Notes: generated by a model from the letters alone, not told the origin. Shown: positions 12,701 to 24,640, counted from the first letter of the stretch. The stretch is DNA of 64,000 bases from Gnetum montanum (GCA_015680685.1 MNCI01010871.1:850518-914517), one strand, 5' to 3'. Translations and numbers: made by a program.

Positions 12701-14545
12701 AAAATTCAGCAAAAAAAGATCATCACTCAAACATTTTAACAGCAAATTCATATTTTAGCGTACCAAGTTTAAATGGCATGGGAAATGGTGGGAGATCCAC
12801 TAGCACATCTTCAATGGTGAGCGGCTTGAGGGATGTCCACTCCCTATCCAACCAATTGGCTTCCTTAAACTTTCCATAAAATTTGGAATACCAGGTTGGG
12901 TTGGTTTTAAACTCACCCCCAAATTGGCCTATTACATTGGTGCGCACATTCCCAATAGAGGAAAACTCCTGTAAAGCCATCTATGCCAACGCCAAGGCAT
13001 CTGTATCACCATGAAGATCATTCCTATGAATATAAAACTTGGCAATACAAAAAAATATATATTTTTAACACCTTTTTCTAGCGTAACATGGATTACACAA
13101 CATGATGAGATACTTCACAGAACTCACCCACCGACATAGTAAACGGTCTTAGGTGGGTTCTAAACATAGGTGCCCATGTGATGGACAACGAATAATGTCT
13201 TGTATAAATGACAGAATTTATACTTGGGCATGTCCTAGATCTAACTTAAGCATCTCAAGCCTTTTGGATGCTGGTTGGAGCCTTCTGCCTGCTCACCCCC
13301 GACTGACCCATCAGTCAAAAATTTTAGAATGCCCTGGTTTGCCCTGGGCAATAGTGTTTCTATGATTGCGGCTGTTGTCTACATTGATAAGTGTAACCAA
13401 AAAATCATACTAAAATAGTGGAGGAGAAACTATAAGTAGTCCCATGTGCCCTATCAGAACCAAATTGCCTGCAACCCCACACATGCATGGGGAGGAGGAA
13501 CATTGGCCACTGGTTCACTGAGGTAGCACATGACTCCTACAATCTCAAGGACAATTAAAATGGGCTTCAAGATGACCCTGCACAACAAATCATCAAATGT
13601 TAGCACTATGTTTAGGTGAATTTTACATTTAGCATAGTGTAATCATCTATTCACATATAGCGTAGCATAACTTTTATTTGCATGTAGTGTATCATGTTTT
13701 CCCGGTCACAAATTTTGCTTTAATAGAAAATAGTGTCAAGCATTATAGGTGATATTATAAATTGGCACTTACAGCGTAGTGTAGCCATTAGGTGTCATAC
13801 TACGTAACAACACTAGCTATGCCTTACGATAATTGTTACATGATACACACCACAACATAATAGGTACGCAACATAACAATTATATGTATGCTTAAGGGTG
13901 ATGACTATAATACGCATAGTATAGGAAGATAGTAAATGAACAAGCATAGGAAAATGCATGAAAATATGACAAACATACCCCTGTATGAGGCATAGGAACG
14001 TAGCAAGTGTAAAAACAAATTGTAGCCTTAAGCAGTACAGATGAGAGAAAATTCAGTGTCCCTGCCATCTCAACCCTATTTTGTCATACGAAATAACTCG
14101 TGCTATGCTACGATTAAACACACATCACCCTAACAAATTTCATGAATAACTAAACCCTTCTTAAATATGGTATGCTATGCCAAGCATATGCTACGCCACT
14201 TAGAATTTCCCAAACCCTTGTGACAAGGTAGTCGCCATTCTCAACAATGGTAGTTAAGGTGATGTTTCATGCAACTATAGCATAACATCTATATGGCTAC
14301 TGTAGTTAACTAGTGGCAATAATGGTGTGGCAGCCAAAACGACAACCAAAATAGTGGTAGTGGACGCAAATTTCACCACAATAATGATAACAACATCTGG
14401 AAGACAAGGGCAGCGTAGCGACTTACCAAGCAGACGGAGCCTCCTCCTACACTTCAACACGCATCTTGGACAGACGCCCCAGAGTGTCCTTCACCTCCTA
14501 TACTTTAGTAAGTCCTCAGTGCTTGCATTCACCTTTGGGTGCCAT
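9720..14545 (-). pseudogene. Antisense multi-exon cassette gene of element A
   Basis: Unknown gene lying against gag-pol. Exons deduced by comparison with B and by GT-AG borders: E1 14545-14427 (MAPKGECKH start, donor GTAAGT), E2 13577-13128 (FCP1-like, LKPILIVLEIVGVMCY), E3 13037-12727, E4 12661-11612 (longest conserved block, e.g. MDLFLAINSSFPLAEM), E5 about 11488-11034 (acidic heptapeptide repeats), E6 10849-10798, E7 10708-9889 (coiled-coil-like), E8 about 9803-9720. Several frames are open for 80-180 residues, but stops occur in E1, E2, E4 and E7. TATA at 14681-14690, AATGAA poly(A)-like signal at 9660-9655. Protein function is unknown; E2 alone suggests a phosphatase ancestor. Confidence 0.7.
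11206..11415 (-). repeat. Acidic heptapeptide tandem repeat in exon 5 of cassette A
   Basis: About ten 21 bp units coding heptads of the type A-P-T-N-E-E-R and A-P-A-D-E-E-E. Units differ slightly. Element B keeps only scattered traces (EAPVVEER, NPPTNEEE), so the array expanded in A or shrank in B. Confidence 0.8.
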
Positions 14546-14680
14546 TGTCTCACTTGAAAATTCCCTATCAACTGCTATGCTACACCAATTCGCTCTCTCT
14601 CTGTGCAATCATGTTGTGCTCTAGGTATGGGATCTGGGTTTTGATAATGAAAATGACAAGTTTACTAGGGGGTAAACCCT

Positions 14681-14690
14681 TATTTATAGC
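14681..14690 (-). promoter_or_regulatory. TATA box of antisense cassette A
   Basis: GCTATAAATA on the - strand, 136 bases before the exon 1 ATG. The same box stands about 149 bases before exon 1 in B and 161 in C, within alignable sequence. Confidence 0.65.
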
Positions 14691-14869
14691 CAACACGGTA
14701 AAATACTTGCCATTTTCATGACCCAATTAATGTGGGGCACCCCTTTTAGCATAGCACTATTGTGTCATAGTAACACCTTAGCATAGCGATTATTTATAGC
14801 ATAACAGGTGGCCCAACCGAAAATTATGTGCCATCTTAAATTAGCCATCTATCTTTACAAAGTCTACCC

Positions 14870-15440
14870 CTTAACAGTTTGCTAAGAACTTAAACTAGAA
14901 ATATTGGTTTACATAGGACGTTAACCTACAATGTAGCCTAATGATGGTTTGCTAAGACCTTAAACTAGAAATCTTGGTTTACATAGGATGTTAATGTACA
15001 ATGTAGCCTAATGATGGTCGGTTAAGACCTTAAACTGGCAATCTTGGTTTGCATAAGATGTTAACCTACAATGTAGCCTAATGATGGTCCACTAAGACCT
15101 TAAACTAGAAATCTTGGTTTACATAGGATGTTAACCTACAATGTAGCCTAATGATGGTCTGCAAAGACCTTAAACTAGCAAATCTTAGCTTTTAAAATCT
15201 ACCTGTTAATGGTCCGCAAAGAACTTAAACTAGCAATTCTAGCATATGCTTTAAGCTGGTCAATAATCTGCCATGTCCTATATGACATCTCACCACTCAT
15301 TTCATATCATAAACCAAATTATATAAGATGTGATAGTTCCCTAAGAACTTAAACTAGCAATGTTAGCATTCGTTTCAGGTCTCCATATAGTCCACTAAGA
15401 CCTTAAACTGGTAGCTTCGACTTGCAAATTTTACATAGTG
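14870..15440 (+). repeat. 70 bp tandem array on the promoter side of cassette A
   Basis: ATGATGGT begins units at about 14941, 15011, 15081 and 15151, a strict 70 bp period. Each unit holds AAGACCTTAAACTAG, the reverse of the CTAGTTTAAGGTC core. Copies decay after 15180 but the core recurs to 15410. Confidence 0.85.
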
Positions 15441-15629
15441 ATTGAAAATTATTTTATATTGTATTGTTACTTTATAAATATTCATTACGTGCTGTTGCTA
15501 CAAACAAGTATCACTTGACTTGGCTTTTTCTTATAATGATAGGTTTCACAAAAATGGCTATGCACAATAATCTACATTCACTTTTAACCTTGAAAGGTCC
15601 TCATGGAAAGCTTATGAGACACCTAAACT

Positions 15630-16660
15630 TAGAATCAATAGACTGGGAATCATCTACTGACAACACTGTAGCATCCCTGGAAACATCCCTAAATTAGCCT
15701 GAACATTTGGTCCAAGCCTGAGACTTAGAGGCCAGGGATGTAATCAAGGACCCTCTCATCGAAGCACGTGTAACGATGTCCAGTGGGAAAATAAAGACAT
15801 TAAAACTTGGCTCCCACCTAGATCCACAAATACAAAAGGACGTATCTAAGGTTCTCCAAAACAACATTAAAGTATTCACGTGATTCTATAATGACGTGCT
15901 AGGCTTAGACCCATGGCTCATACAACATAACATTGTCTTAGACCCACATATCAAAGTAATTAAACAAAAGGCTTGAAAAATTAAACCAAAAATTGCACTA
16001 GCTGTACATGATGAAATTACCAAGCTATATCAAGTAGGCTTCATTTGTGTAGTTGATTACTCAAAGTGTGTAACAAACATCATTGTAGTCTCCAAGAAAA
16101 TGGGAGGTATATGAATTTGTATAGACTTTCAAGATCTGAAAAAAGAAACAATTAAACATGACTTCCCATTACCAAGTATTAATCAACTTATTAACACTAC
16201 GGTTGGTCATGCTTTACCTCTTAGAGAGACTAAACAATTATGCGGATGACATAACAGTCAATTCTAAGAGAGCTATTGATCATCCCACTAATGTAGATGT
16301 AGTCCTCAAGCGTTGTTATAAGAATGACTTGCGTCTCAATCCAAAGAATGTGTTTTCAGAGTTAAAACTGGATGCATGCTAGGGTTTGTAGTATCAGAAG
16401 CTGGAATACGAGTGAACCTTAAAAAAGTTAAGGCCATCGTTAACCTAGCACCCCCTACCAACCTTAAAGAATTACGTGGGCTACAAGGTAGAATACAGTT
16501 TATCAGAAGGTTTTTAGCAAAGTTGACCAACAAGTTACACCCCATGCAACACTTGCTAAAGAAGGGGGTCAACTTCAAGTGGATGGCACAATGTCAACAA
16601 GCCTTTGATGACTTAAAGAAAGAGCTTTTGCACCTGCCAACTGTTTACCCACCATAGAGA
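15630..16660 (+). pseudogene. Reverse transcriptase of element A, with internal deletion
   Basis: Copies element RNA into DNA. N-terminal part is readable (WLIQHNIVLDPHIKVIKQKA, KLYQVGFICVVDYSK, MGGI then ICIDFQDLKK). Near 16209-16225 the text jumps from VGHA directly to a version of ETLNDYVDD read as RLNNYADD. The block present in B and C between these points (FMDGFLGYNQI to TYIFSDYI) is absent, so the palm is broken. After it come LNPKN, GIRVNLKKVKAIVNLAPPTN and LRGLQGRIQFI. Several stops besides. Not functional. Confidence 0.85.
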
Positions 16661-17520
16661 GATAAGCCTTTCTACACATACCTTGTCACTTTAGACACGT
16701 CTATCATAGCATTGTCAAAAGAGAGATGATGGCTTTGAAATCCTAGTTTATTACTTGATCCATACACTGATAGCTTATGAGGAGAAGTACAATGAAGTAG
16801 AAAGAAATTGGCTTGCCCTAGTATTTGTGCTAAAAAAGTGGAGACATTAACTATTCCATACCAAGGTTAACGTTATATGCAAGAGCAACGTACTTTGGGC
16901 TATCATGAAAAATTTATACGAAAGCAGTAGGATAGCCTAATGGAAAGCTATAATGGCCAAATTTGATTTACACTATGTAGTCCAATCATCAAGGAAAGGA
17001 CAAGTGATAGCTATGCAGCTCAAAACCTCACCCGTTGATAATCAGGCAACAATAGAGCTGGAATTTCCCAATGAACATGTTAACAACATCAACCCTATAC
17101 CATTACACTTTGAAGCTACTTTGCATTTTGATGATGCCTCAACCAAACGAGGTGGTAGTGCTGTTGCCGTCATTACATTTCCCTTGGGGGAAACTTGACC
17201 TTTCGCTTACCATTTTACGTTCCTTTGTACAAACAACATAGCTAAGTATGAAGGACTCCTTAGTGGCCTTTTAGTAGCCCAAGAATTAAAGATCCAACAT
17301 TTGGCAGTCAGAGGAGATTCACAACTCATCGTCAACCAAATTACCAAAATCTATGCCTATAAAGCTTCACACTTATAGCCTTATTGTGACTTGACCAAGA
17401 GTTTGCTAAAATAGTTCACAACGATAGACATCCAACATGTGCCACGCAATGAGAATACTATAGTAGATGCCTTAGCCATGCTACCGTTAAATGTGCCGCC
17501 ACACCTCTTCGTAACTTTAC
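16661..17520 (+). pseudogene. Gypsy RNase H and archaeal-type RNase H of element A
   Basis: RNase H removes the RNA strand during reverse transcription. 16661-16960 is a broken gypsy-type RNase H (EEKYNEVERN-like text, then a shifted frame). 17090-17500 is a second RNase H (FEATLHFDDAST, NIAKYEGLLSGLLVAQ, VRGDSQLIVNQI, NENTIVDALAML) with D-E-D-D residues visible, split by a stop after PLGET at 17198. A second, archaeal-type RNase H before integrase is a known trait of the plant Tat clade. Confidence 0.8.
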
Positions 17521-17579
17521 CTACTTCAATAATGGAGTGCATAGACCCTATCACTCAAGTGGTACTCATCACCTCTATA

Positions 17580-18832
17580 AGTGCTGCCAATGCCCAAGAG
17601 TGGTACGCTAATGTTAAACCCTACCTTCAACACAATAAACCCCCACACAGCTTGACATTTGCTCAAAAATATGCTATCTGAAAGCGAGCCCGGCAGTATG
17701 TCCTTATAGGAGATAATACATTATGCAAACGCTCCTTTGATTGGATATTGCTAACTTGCATTAGTGAGGAAGGAGCACAAAAAATTGTTATCGAATTCCA
17801 TGAAGGACTATGTCGAGGACACATAGCTCCCAAGGCTATGGTAGCAAAAATCAAACACCTAGGATATTACTGGCCTTGCATGGAACGAAATTTTCTTGCC
17901 AAAGTTAGGACATGTGATACATGCCAACACCACGTAAATCATATACATGTTTCACCTACTAAGTTGCATCCTACACAAATTACATGGCCATTCCCATGAT
18001 GGGGGCTAGATATCATAGAACCCATTACACCTAAGTCTTCTGCAAGACATAGCTTCATTATCACTGCCACCAAGTACTTCACAAAGTGGGCAGAGGCTAT
18101 TCCCCTTAGGAAAACTACATCTCAAGAGGTTTGTCACTTTATCTTGGACAACATAGTAACAATCTTTTGTCTTCCCATGACTATTGTGATAAAGAACGAG
18201 CCACAGTTTAGTAGTGCGGAAACCAAAACCTTTTGTAGCAACCTTGGCATCAAGCAATCCTTTTGGTCAGCATACTACCTGAAGGCAAACAGTTAGGTGG
18301 AGGCAACAAAAAAGGCCATCATCAACTTGCCCAAAAGGATTCTCATCAATAGTAAGAGGTGATGGCACAAGCAAACCCTCTACATGTTGTGGGCTATCGT
18401 ACGATGTGCAGGATAGCCAAAGGTAAGACTCCTTATAGCCTAGTCTACAGATCTGAAGTAGTGTTACCTATTGAATTGCAGGTACCATCACTTCGGATGA
18501 TCCTTTCAAGCATCATGAATGAGGCCTAGAATAATGAGTCAAGGATCATTAACCTCGACTCCATAGAGGAGGAGCATGCTCAAATACTTGGTCTTATCGA
18601 ATGGTACGAAGACAAGTAGCAGCAAAAGAATCATTCTAATCTACATCAACAACCAATCAAAAAATGGGACCTAGTTCTCAAAGCTATTCGTGAGCATGTA
18701 AACAATTTCTCAGCAAACTGGGAAGGTCCATTCATAGTTACAAAATCCTATGAGAATAGAGCCTTCAAACTGGCAGACATGGATGGAAAAGAGTTTGCAA
18801 ATCCCATGAACCACTTGTACCTCAAGCCGTAA
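17580..18832 (+). pseudogene. Integrase of element A, broken
   Basis: Inserts element DNA into the host genome. A zinc-binding part at 17760-17940 (HEGLCRGHIAPKAM, YYWPCMERNFL, CDTCQHH) and a catalytic core from 17990 (WGLDIIEPI). The second catalytic aspartate is lost: VIKNEPQF stands where B and C have VTDNGP. The E of the triad remains in VEATKKAI. Many stops follow. The C-terminal end DLYLKP-like text closes with TAA at 18830. Confidence 0.85.
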
Positions 18833-18849
18833 TACGTCTGATGCATAAG

Positions 18850-19165
18850 CAAGGTAAGCAAAGATAGTCTACTATGAATATAAACTAGCACTGATAGTCC
18901 ACTATGACTATAAACTAGAAAAGACTATCTACTATGACTTAAAACTGCCAAAGGGCATCTGCTATGATGAAAACCTTGGCACAGATGGTCCACTATGACC
19001 TTAAACTGGCCCATCCACCATCCACTACGATGATAAACTGGCACAGTCGTCTGCTAGGACCTTAAACTAGCACAACGGTCTGCTAGGACCTTAAACTAGC
19101 ACATCTTAGTCTTCTAGGACCTTAAACCAGTACATCTGATGGTCTACCAAGACCTTAAACTGGGT
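18850..19165 (+). repeat. Short tandem array after integrase, element A
   Basis: About eight units of 38-45 bp with GTCCACTATGACTATAAACTAG-like or CTAGGACCTTAAACTAG text, again the reverse of the CTAGTTTAAGGTC core. The same cluster follows integrase in B (22085-22410) and C (56935-57330). Confidence 0.8.
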
Positions 19166-19557
19166 TCACGGCACAACGTTCTCAGCCCGCATCCACAATC
19201 TCACAAACAAGTGAGCGTGCACAGTGCCAACATGGGGTGGGACGTTGCAGTTCCAGAATGCAATTCATGACAATAAGAAAAAACCCTCTGGAACATATGC
19301 AATGCCATTGCCCCTAGCATCTTGCTGATCCTCTGGAGATATCATTTGACATCTTGCTAACCTTCTGTAGCTACCTCTACCATAGCCCCTCGGCCTAGTG
19401 GTAGCTCCTATTTTCAGCACCTATTGCTGGAGTCCCAACACTATTATGGCATAGCCACAAAGTTGCTACCCTCTAGCCCCCACCATCATCGAAGCTCAAA
19501 AGATGTTCAGCTGCTAGGTTTCTTAGCTTATAGCTAAACTACATGATGTTTTCCCTA
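19166..19557 (+). other. 3' non-coding part of element A, left of element B
   Basis: Aligns to the reverse strand of 21880-22080 in B (GAGCGTGCACAGTGCC, GTGGGACGTTG). No coding signal. Bases 19553-19557 (CCCTA) are the left target duplication of B. Confidence 0.7.
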
Positions 19558-21016
19558 TGTAGCGATTGAAAACGTCGACGATTGGAAAACGCTGAGGGGT
19601 CATCGGCCAACCACGTTCTTGACCTCATCTTCGTAGGAGGGCCATGCTGGATGGGGACAGAAACGGGGTACCCTGAATGGTCTGGTCAATCAAACAGGGA
19701 CTTAGTCAGTGTCTATATAACCTTTTGCAACGTGTTACTTGAAAACAAGACTGATCACACAAAGAAATGCTTAGATGCAAAAGAGATAGAAAATAATGTT
19801 AAATGTAATAGTAATAGGAGATAATGTAAAAACAATGTAGTTAGAAAAGTGCACCTCTTCAAAGCTATGACCTTGCTCTATCAAGATGGATACAATTGGT
19901 TGCACAACACTGGGAAGTGTAGAGATCCCGAGAGTAACCAAGACGTGTAGAGCAAGAGGGCTGTGAGCTTGACCATGGACTCTGATGTTAACAATGCAAA
20001 GTTCTACCAAGGTGGTACAAAGGAACAAACCAAAATGCCAACTGAGAATGCTAACTATTTACAATGTCAAAATAGAAAGCTCACAATGCTAGAGAGAGCC
20101 AGAGAGAGAGAGAGAGATCCGACGCTGGAAGAGTCTAACCGGAAGAGAGTTTAAGTGTCTCTCATTGGAGTATTTATAGGACCAAGGGCACATGAGAGAT
20201 GCGGTTTGAATGCCATGTGCCTCAAGCCTATGCTGACTTGTCTATGTTGCATGTGCCTACATGACCATTGGGCAAACCTGCCACACCATAATTATGAGCT
20301 TACCATGCCGTAATTACATTGTCAAAGTAACGATGCAATTAGGTGAGGTGCATTGATGTCATATAACATCTTGCCACATCTTGTTATGCTTTGTAGCATA
20401 GCATGCTGGCATAGCATAGCATCTTGTTACGTGTCTTGTTGCATGTGTAGGAAGCCTTTAAAGCGTGTTGTCTATTTGATGTGTGTTTTCTACGCTATGT
20501 AGCATAGCGTAGTGTAGCGACCATCCTTAGTCACAAAAAAGAAGTCGTTAACCTGAAAAATTCATCTTTTGCATTTCAAAACTCACAAACTTACTAATCT
20601 CACTCTTTGAGTTGCCTTCTGTCAACTTCCATAAAATTGCTACACCTTGTTGTGCCATGTAGCTAAGCATAGCGTACTAGCAAACATGACCTGATGTCGG
20701 CCATGTTTGTTGCTTTCTAACGGAAGGAGACATTGTCGAAGGACTTGACGTTGGAAAAATGGACAAGCCATTCAACGTTTGCTATGTTGTGCTATGTTGT
20801 GTAGCGTAGCGTAGCACTGTGTTTCCGCAAATGTCTTCTGGAGTTTTCTACACTCCATGGCGTAGCGTAGCGTAGCAAGAATTCTTGACTTAGAAAACTT
20901 GCTAAAGTAGACAATCTAGGAATTAGAATATCCATCTCCTGAAGAACTACCATAATACTACATGTATTGCAAAGACCTGGTGAAGCAAGAATGTCTTCGA
21001 ATTTTGGGATGTTTCA
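19558..21016 (-). repeat. 3' LTR of element B
   Basis: 1459 bp, from TGTAGCGATT to GATGTTTCA in + order. This is the uninterrupted copy: around 19803 the text TTAAATG runs straight on, exactly where the right copy is split by element D. Dense with GCTATGCTAC hairpins (20395-20420, 20487-20520, 20780-20885). Confidence 0.88.
20487..20519. repeat. Palindromic GCTATG/GTAGCATAGC cluster
   Basis: TACGCTATGTAGCATAGCG folds on itself. One of many copies dispersed in LTRs and non-coding parts of A, B and C. Other dense ones are 3835-3860, 11545-11580, 20780-20885, 50125-50162, 52495-52540, 55261-55300, 55548-55590 and 55604-55645. Confidence 0.8.
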
Positions 21017-21032
21017 TTGGGCCCTCTTTGTC
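21017..21032 (-). other. Polypurine tract of element B
   Basis: On the - strand GACAAAGAGGGCCCAA directly before the LTR TG. Element A has GACAAAGAGGGGTCAA and C a close version at the same place. Primer for plus-strand synthesis. Confidence 0.7.
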
Positions 21033-22084
21033 GACATCTGGAGGACTGGCTCAAGAGACGTTGACAAAGAAAATGAAACAACATGGAAAACACAATGCTA
21101 ACATTGCCACATGGTGATTTCTGGGATGTCTCTTGGCTATGCTTGAGAGTGTTGCATTGGTTTTGCAGAGGTTAAGGTAGAGAGCAAAGATGATGTTTAG
21201 CAGAGTCCCTCATCGGAGTGCTCATGAGGGACTCATTCGCGTTTTCATCCTTGACTAACGTTGTTCTTCAACCTTTTGTAGGATAGGTGTTTCCTTTGTA
21301 GGATGAGTTGTGTTACATCCATGAAGGGTTTTGAATTACCTATAGATGCTTTCCATGTGGTGAGTTGTGTTACGTATGTCATGGAATTTGCACTTTGAAG
21401 GAGTTGAGCTAGTCGAGGCACTCGCTTTGCAATGCTGTAGCATTTGCTGCTGTGGCGAGTTGGACTCTCGGTTGCATCCTGTAAGTACGAGGGTGAGAAA
21501 AATAGCCAAAATGCGAAGTGAGGGTGAAAGTCTTGCTTGTTGCAGATGTTGTTGAAGCTCTTGGATAGCTATGCTGGTGCATAGTGTCCAAAGCAGGAAG
21601 GCTAGCAGTGGCCTTGGCAGCACTGGCATGGAGGAGCTAGCCTTGAAGGTGTGGGGAGTTGTTGTGAGTGCGGATGCTCTGGAATCCCTACCAAAGGCAT
21701 GCATTCTAAGTTGAGTTATGGGATCAGCTACCATATAGCTAAACATTGTGCGAGCCGAGGTGTTGGCAGGGGGCTGGAGAGTAACAATATTATGATTAGG
21801 CCACAATACTGGTAGAACTCTAGCTACAAGAACTAGCCAACGAACTACTGTCAAGGTGGTGGGCCATGGCGACGGTAGGTCTAGAAGGCCAGTGTAATTC
21901 CATACGACATCTCTAGAGGGTCAGCATGATGCCAAGGGTGACGATGTTGCATGTGTTCTAGACCATGTTCTCAGTGTGTCCTGAACTTCATTTTGGAGCT
22001 ACAACGTCCCACCCACACGTCAGCACCGTGCATGCTCGTTTGATGTGTATTTGGCATAGATGCATGCTAGGGACATGACGTGAG
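21033..22084 (-). other. 3' non-coding part of element B
   Basis: Between integrase-side array and polypurine tract. Open frames here (one of 172 codons on the - strand at 21336-21854) are not conserved in reading between B, C and A, while the DNA itself aligns, so I take them as chance frames. No known domain. Confidence 0.6.
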
Positions 22085-22410
22085 CCCATTTTAAGGTCTT
22101 AGTAGATCGTGTGTTGGTCTAGAGTCCCATCAAACTGCCATGCTAGTTTAAGATCCTAGCAGATCGTACATTCTAGTTTAACGTCATAGCAGACTGGCTG
22201 TGCCAGTTTATAGTCATAGCGGACTATCTGGGCCAATTTTACGTTGTAGCAGATGGTTGCCTCTAGTTTAATGTCATAGAGGACATTGCTTGTTGCTGTT
22301 GCTATTTTATCATTGTAGAAGATGGTGTTTGATGCTGCTAGTTTAACATCATTACAAACACTGCTCAATGTTGCCAATTTATCATCATAGAAGATGTTGG
22401 TCGACACTGT
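22085..22410 (-). repeat. Short tandem array after integrase, element B
   Basis: About eight units with TAGTTTAACGTCATAGCAGA or TAGTTTAAGGTCTTAGTAGA text spaced 40-50 bp. Its short open frame (LATLSSVCNDVKLAAS and so on) is only the repeat translated. Confidence 0.8.
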
Positions 22411-22416
22411 GGTGCT

Positions 22417-23570
22417 TTAGATGTAGTATGGCTTCAGGTACAAGTGATTCATCGGATTGGTAAACTCATTGTTATCCATGTTCGCCAGCTTGAAGGTTCT
22501 ATTCCCGAAGGCTTTAGTGCCATGTAAGGGCCTTCCTAGTTGGCTGAGAATTTTCTCACATGTTCATGGATAGCCTTGAGGACGAGGTCTCCCTTCTGTA
22601 CTAGCCATCGATGTGTGTCTAAATGGTGCTTTTACTACTACTTGCTCTAGTAGTGCTCTATGCGTCTTAGCGTCTACACATGTTCCTCCTCTACTAATTC
22701 GAGGTCGATGATCCATGACTCATTTTTCTGGGCTTCGCTCACAACATCCGCGAGGATCATCCAGAGTGATGGTACCTACAACTCAAGAGGCAACACAGCT
22801 TCAGATCTGTAAACAAGGCTGTAAGGATTCTTACTTGTCATGGTTTTGCATGTCATTCTATAGGCCTAGAGAACAGAGAGGATTTGCTCATGCCACCACC
22901 TCTTGCTATTTCCAAGCATCCGCTTCAGCAAGTTGATGATGGACTTATTTGTAGCCTCCGCCTGCCCATTTGCCTGCGGATAGTATGGAGATGAAAACGA
23001 TTGCTTAATTCCTAGATTACTACAAAAGGTTCGGGTTTCTATACTACTAAATTATGGCCCATTGTCAGTTACAATAGTCATTGGAATACCAAACCTAGTC
23101 ACAATGTTGTCCAAGATAAAATGGTAGATTTGTAGAGACATCATCTTCCTCAGGGGAATAGCTTCCACCCACTTAGTAAAGTCCTCAGTGGCGATGATAA
23201 CGAAGCTATGTTCTGTGGAGGACTTAAGCGTGATGGGTCCTATGAGGTCTAGTCCCCAACGTTGGAAAGGCCATGTGATTTGCGTTGAATGCAGGTCCGT
23301 AGGTGAGACGTGTATGATATTTGCATATCTTTGGCACGTGTCACATGTCTTGACTTTCGACAGGAAGTCGTGCTCCATGTGGGGCCAATAGTATCCTAGG
23401 CATCTGATTTTCATAGCCATAGCTCTGGGTGCTATGTTTCCACCACACATCCCCTCATGCAATTCATTAACTACCTTCTACACCTACTCCCCACCCACAC
23501 ATGCTAGCAATATCCCACCCTAAGAGCGTCGGCACAAGGCATCATTTTCCATGAGCGTATATTGCCGAGC
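22417..23570 (-). pseudogene. Integrase of element B
   Basis: Zinc-binding part (HEGMCGGNIAPRAM, YYWPHMEHDFL, CDTCQRYAN) and core at 23462-23052 (WGLDLIGPI, FTKWVEAIPLR, VTDNGP). The DNA after VTDNGP reads on after one stop with the ANGQAEATNKS-type third catalytic block near 22920, then WHEQIL and LVYRSEAVLPLEL. Stops and small shifts split the rest to TAA at 22417. The D-D-E triad is present, but the frame is not continuous. Confidence 0.85.
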
Positions 23571-23729
23571 ACGCTTTCAGATTGCATCTCTCTAAGAAGA
23601 TGTTAGTCCGCTTGGGGGTTCACCATGTTGTAGGTGGGTTTTAATGTGAGCATACCACTCCTGGGTATCAGTAGAACTAATAGAGGCAACGTGTCTTGCC
23701 TAAGTGATAGGCACAGTGCATTCAACAAT

Positions 23730-24640
23730 CGAGGTTGGTAGAATTGTAAACAAATGTGGTGGGATGTTTAATGCAAGGGTAGCTAAGGCATCTGCCATGG
23801 TTTTTTTGTTGCGTGGCACATGTTGCACATATGTTGATGGTGTGTAGATTTACAAGCGTAGACCTAGGTGATTTAATTCACAACTAGTTGTGAATCACTG
23901 TGGATTGCCAAGTGTTGAATGTGTAGTGTTTGGGTAGCTAAGAGGCCTCTGAGTAGCCCCTCATATTCTACCACATTTTTGGTGCAAGGGAACATAAAAC
24001 GATAGGCAAATATGTGCATTTCCCCAGAGGGAAATATAATGATAGAAGCTACGCTACCTCCTCACGCGATTGAAGAACAATTGAAGTGTAAGGTAGCCTT
24101 TAGGTGCGAAGGGACGATGTTGATGGTGCCAACATGTTCGTTTGGAAATTTGGGATCTATGGTTGTGTGGTCATCAATGGGTGAGGCTGTAAGCTACGTT
24201 GCTATGGCTTGACCCTTAGTCGATGACTGACTTACATGGTGTAGGTCGAATTCCGTGGTTATTGCTTTCCATTGGGCTATCCTGCTACTCTCATACAGGT
24301 TGTTAGTGCTAGCCAAAGTATGTTGCTTTTGCAAATGATGTTGACTGCACTGCGAAATAGATAGTGCCTCCACTTTTTTAGTGTAAACACCAAGGCAAGG
24401 CAATTCCTCTCCACTTCGTTGTATCTTGTCTCATGTGCTATTAGTGCATGATTCAGGTAATACACTGGTATCTTAGATTCATCGTCTCATTTCTGACATA
24501 GCAGTGCCATGATAGATGTGTCAGAGGTGGCGAGGTAGATGAAGAAAGGCTTATCCCTTTATGGCAGATGCATAGTTGGGAGGTGCGAGAGCTCTTCCTT
24601 CAAGTCATCGAAGGCTTGTTGACACTGGGTTGTCCACTCG
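23730..24640 (-). pseudogene. RNase H pair of element B
   Basis: 24465-24277 is the end of a gypsy-type RNase H (YYLNHALIAHETRYNEVERN, LKKWRHYLF). 24150-23780 is an archaeal-type RNase H with FEATLHF, CTKNVVEYEGLLRGLLATQ and SDSQLVVN blocks and the NKKTMADALATLALN end. A frame change and stops separate them. Confidence 0.75.

Noticed and set aside
18850-19165. Possible CRISPR-like array
   Set aside because: Units are degenerate and spacers resemble each other; the setting is a plant retroelement.
21336-21854. 172-codon frame on the - strand in B 3' non-coding DNA
   Set aside because: The aligned DNA in C and A does not keep the frame, and no domain is seen. An env-like gene was considered, but no signal peptide or membrane segment pattern is clear.
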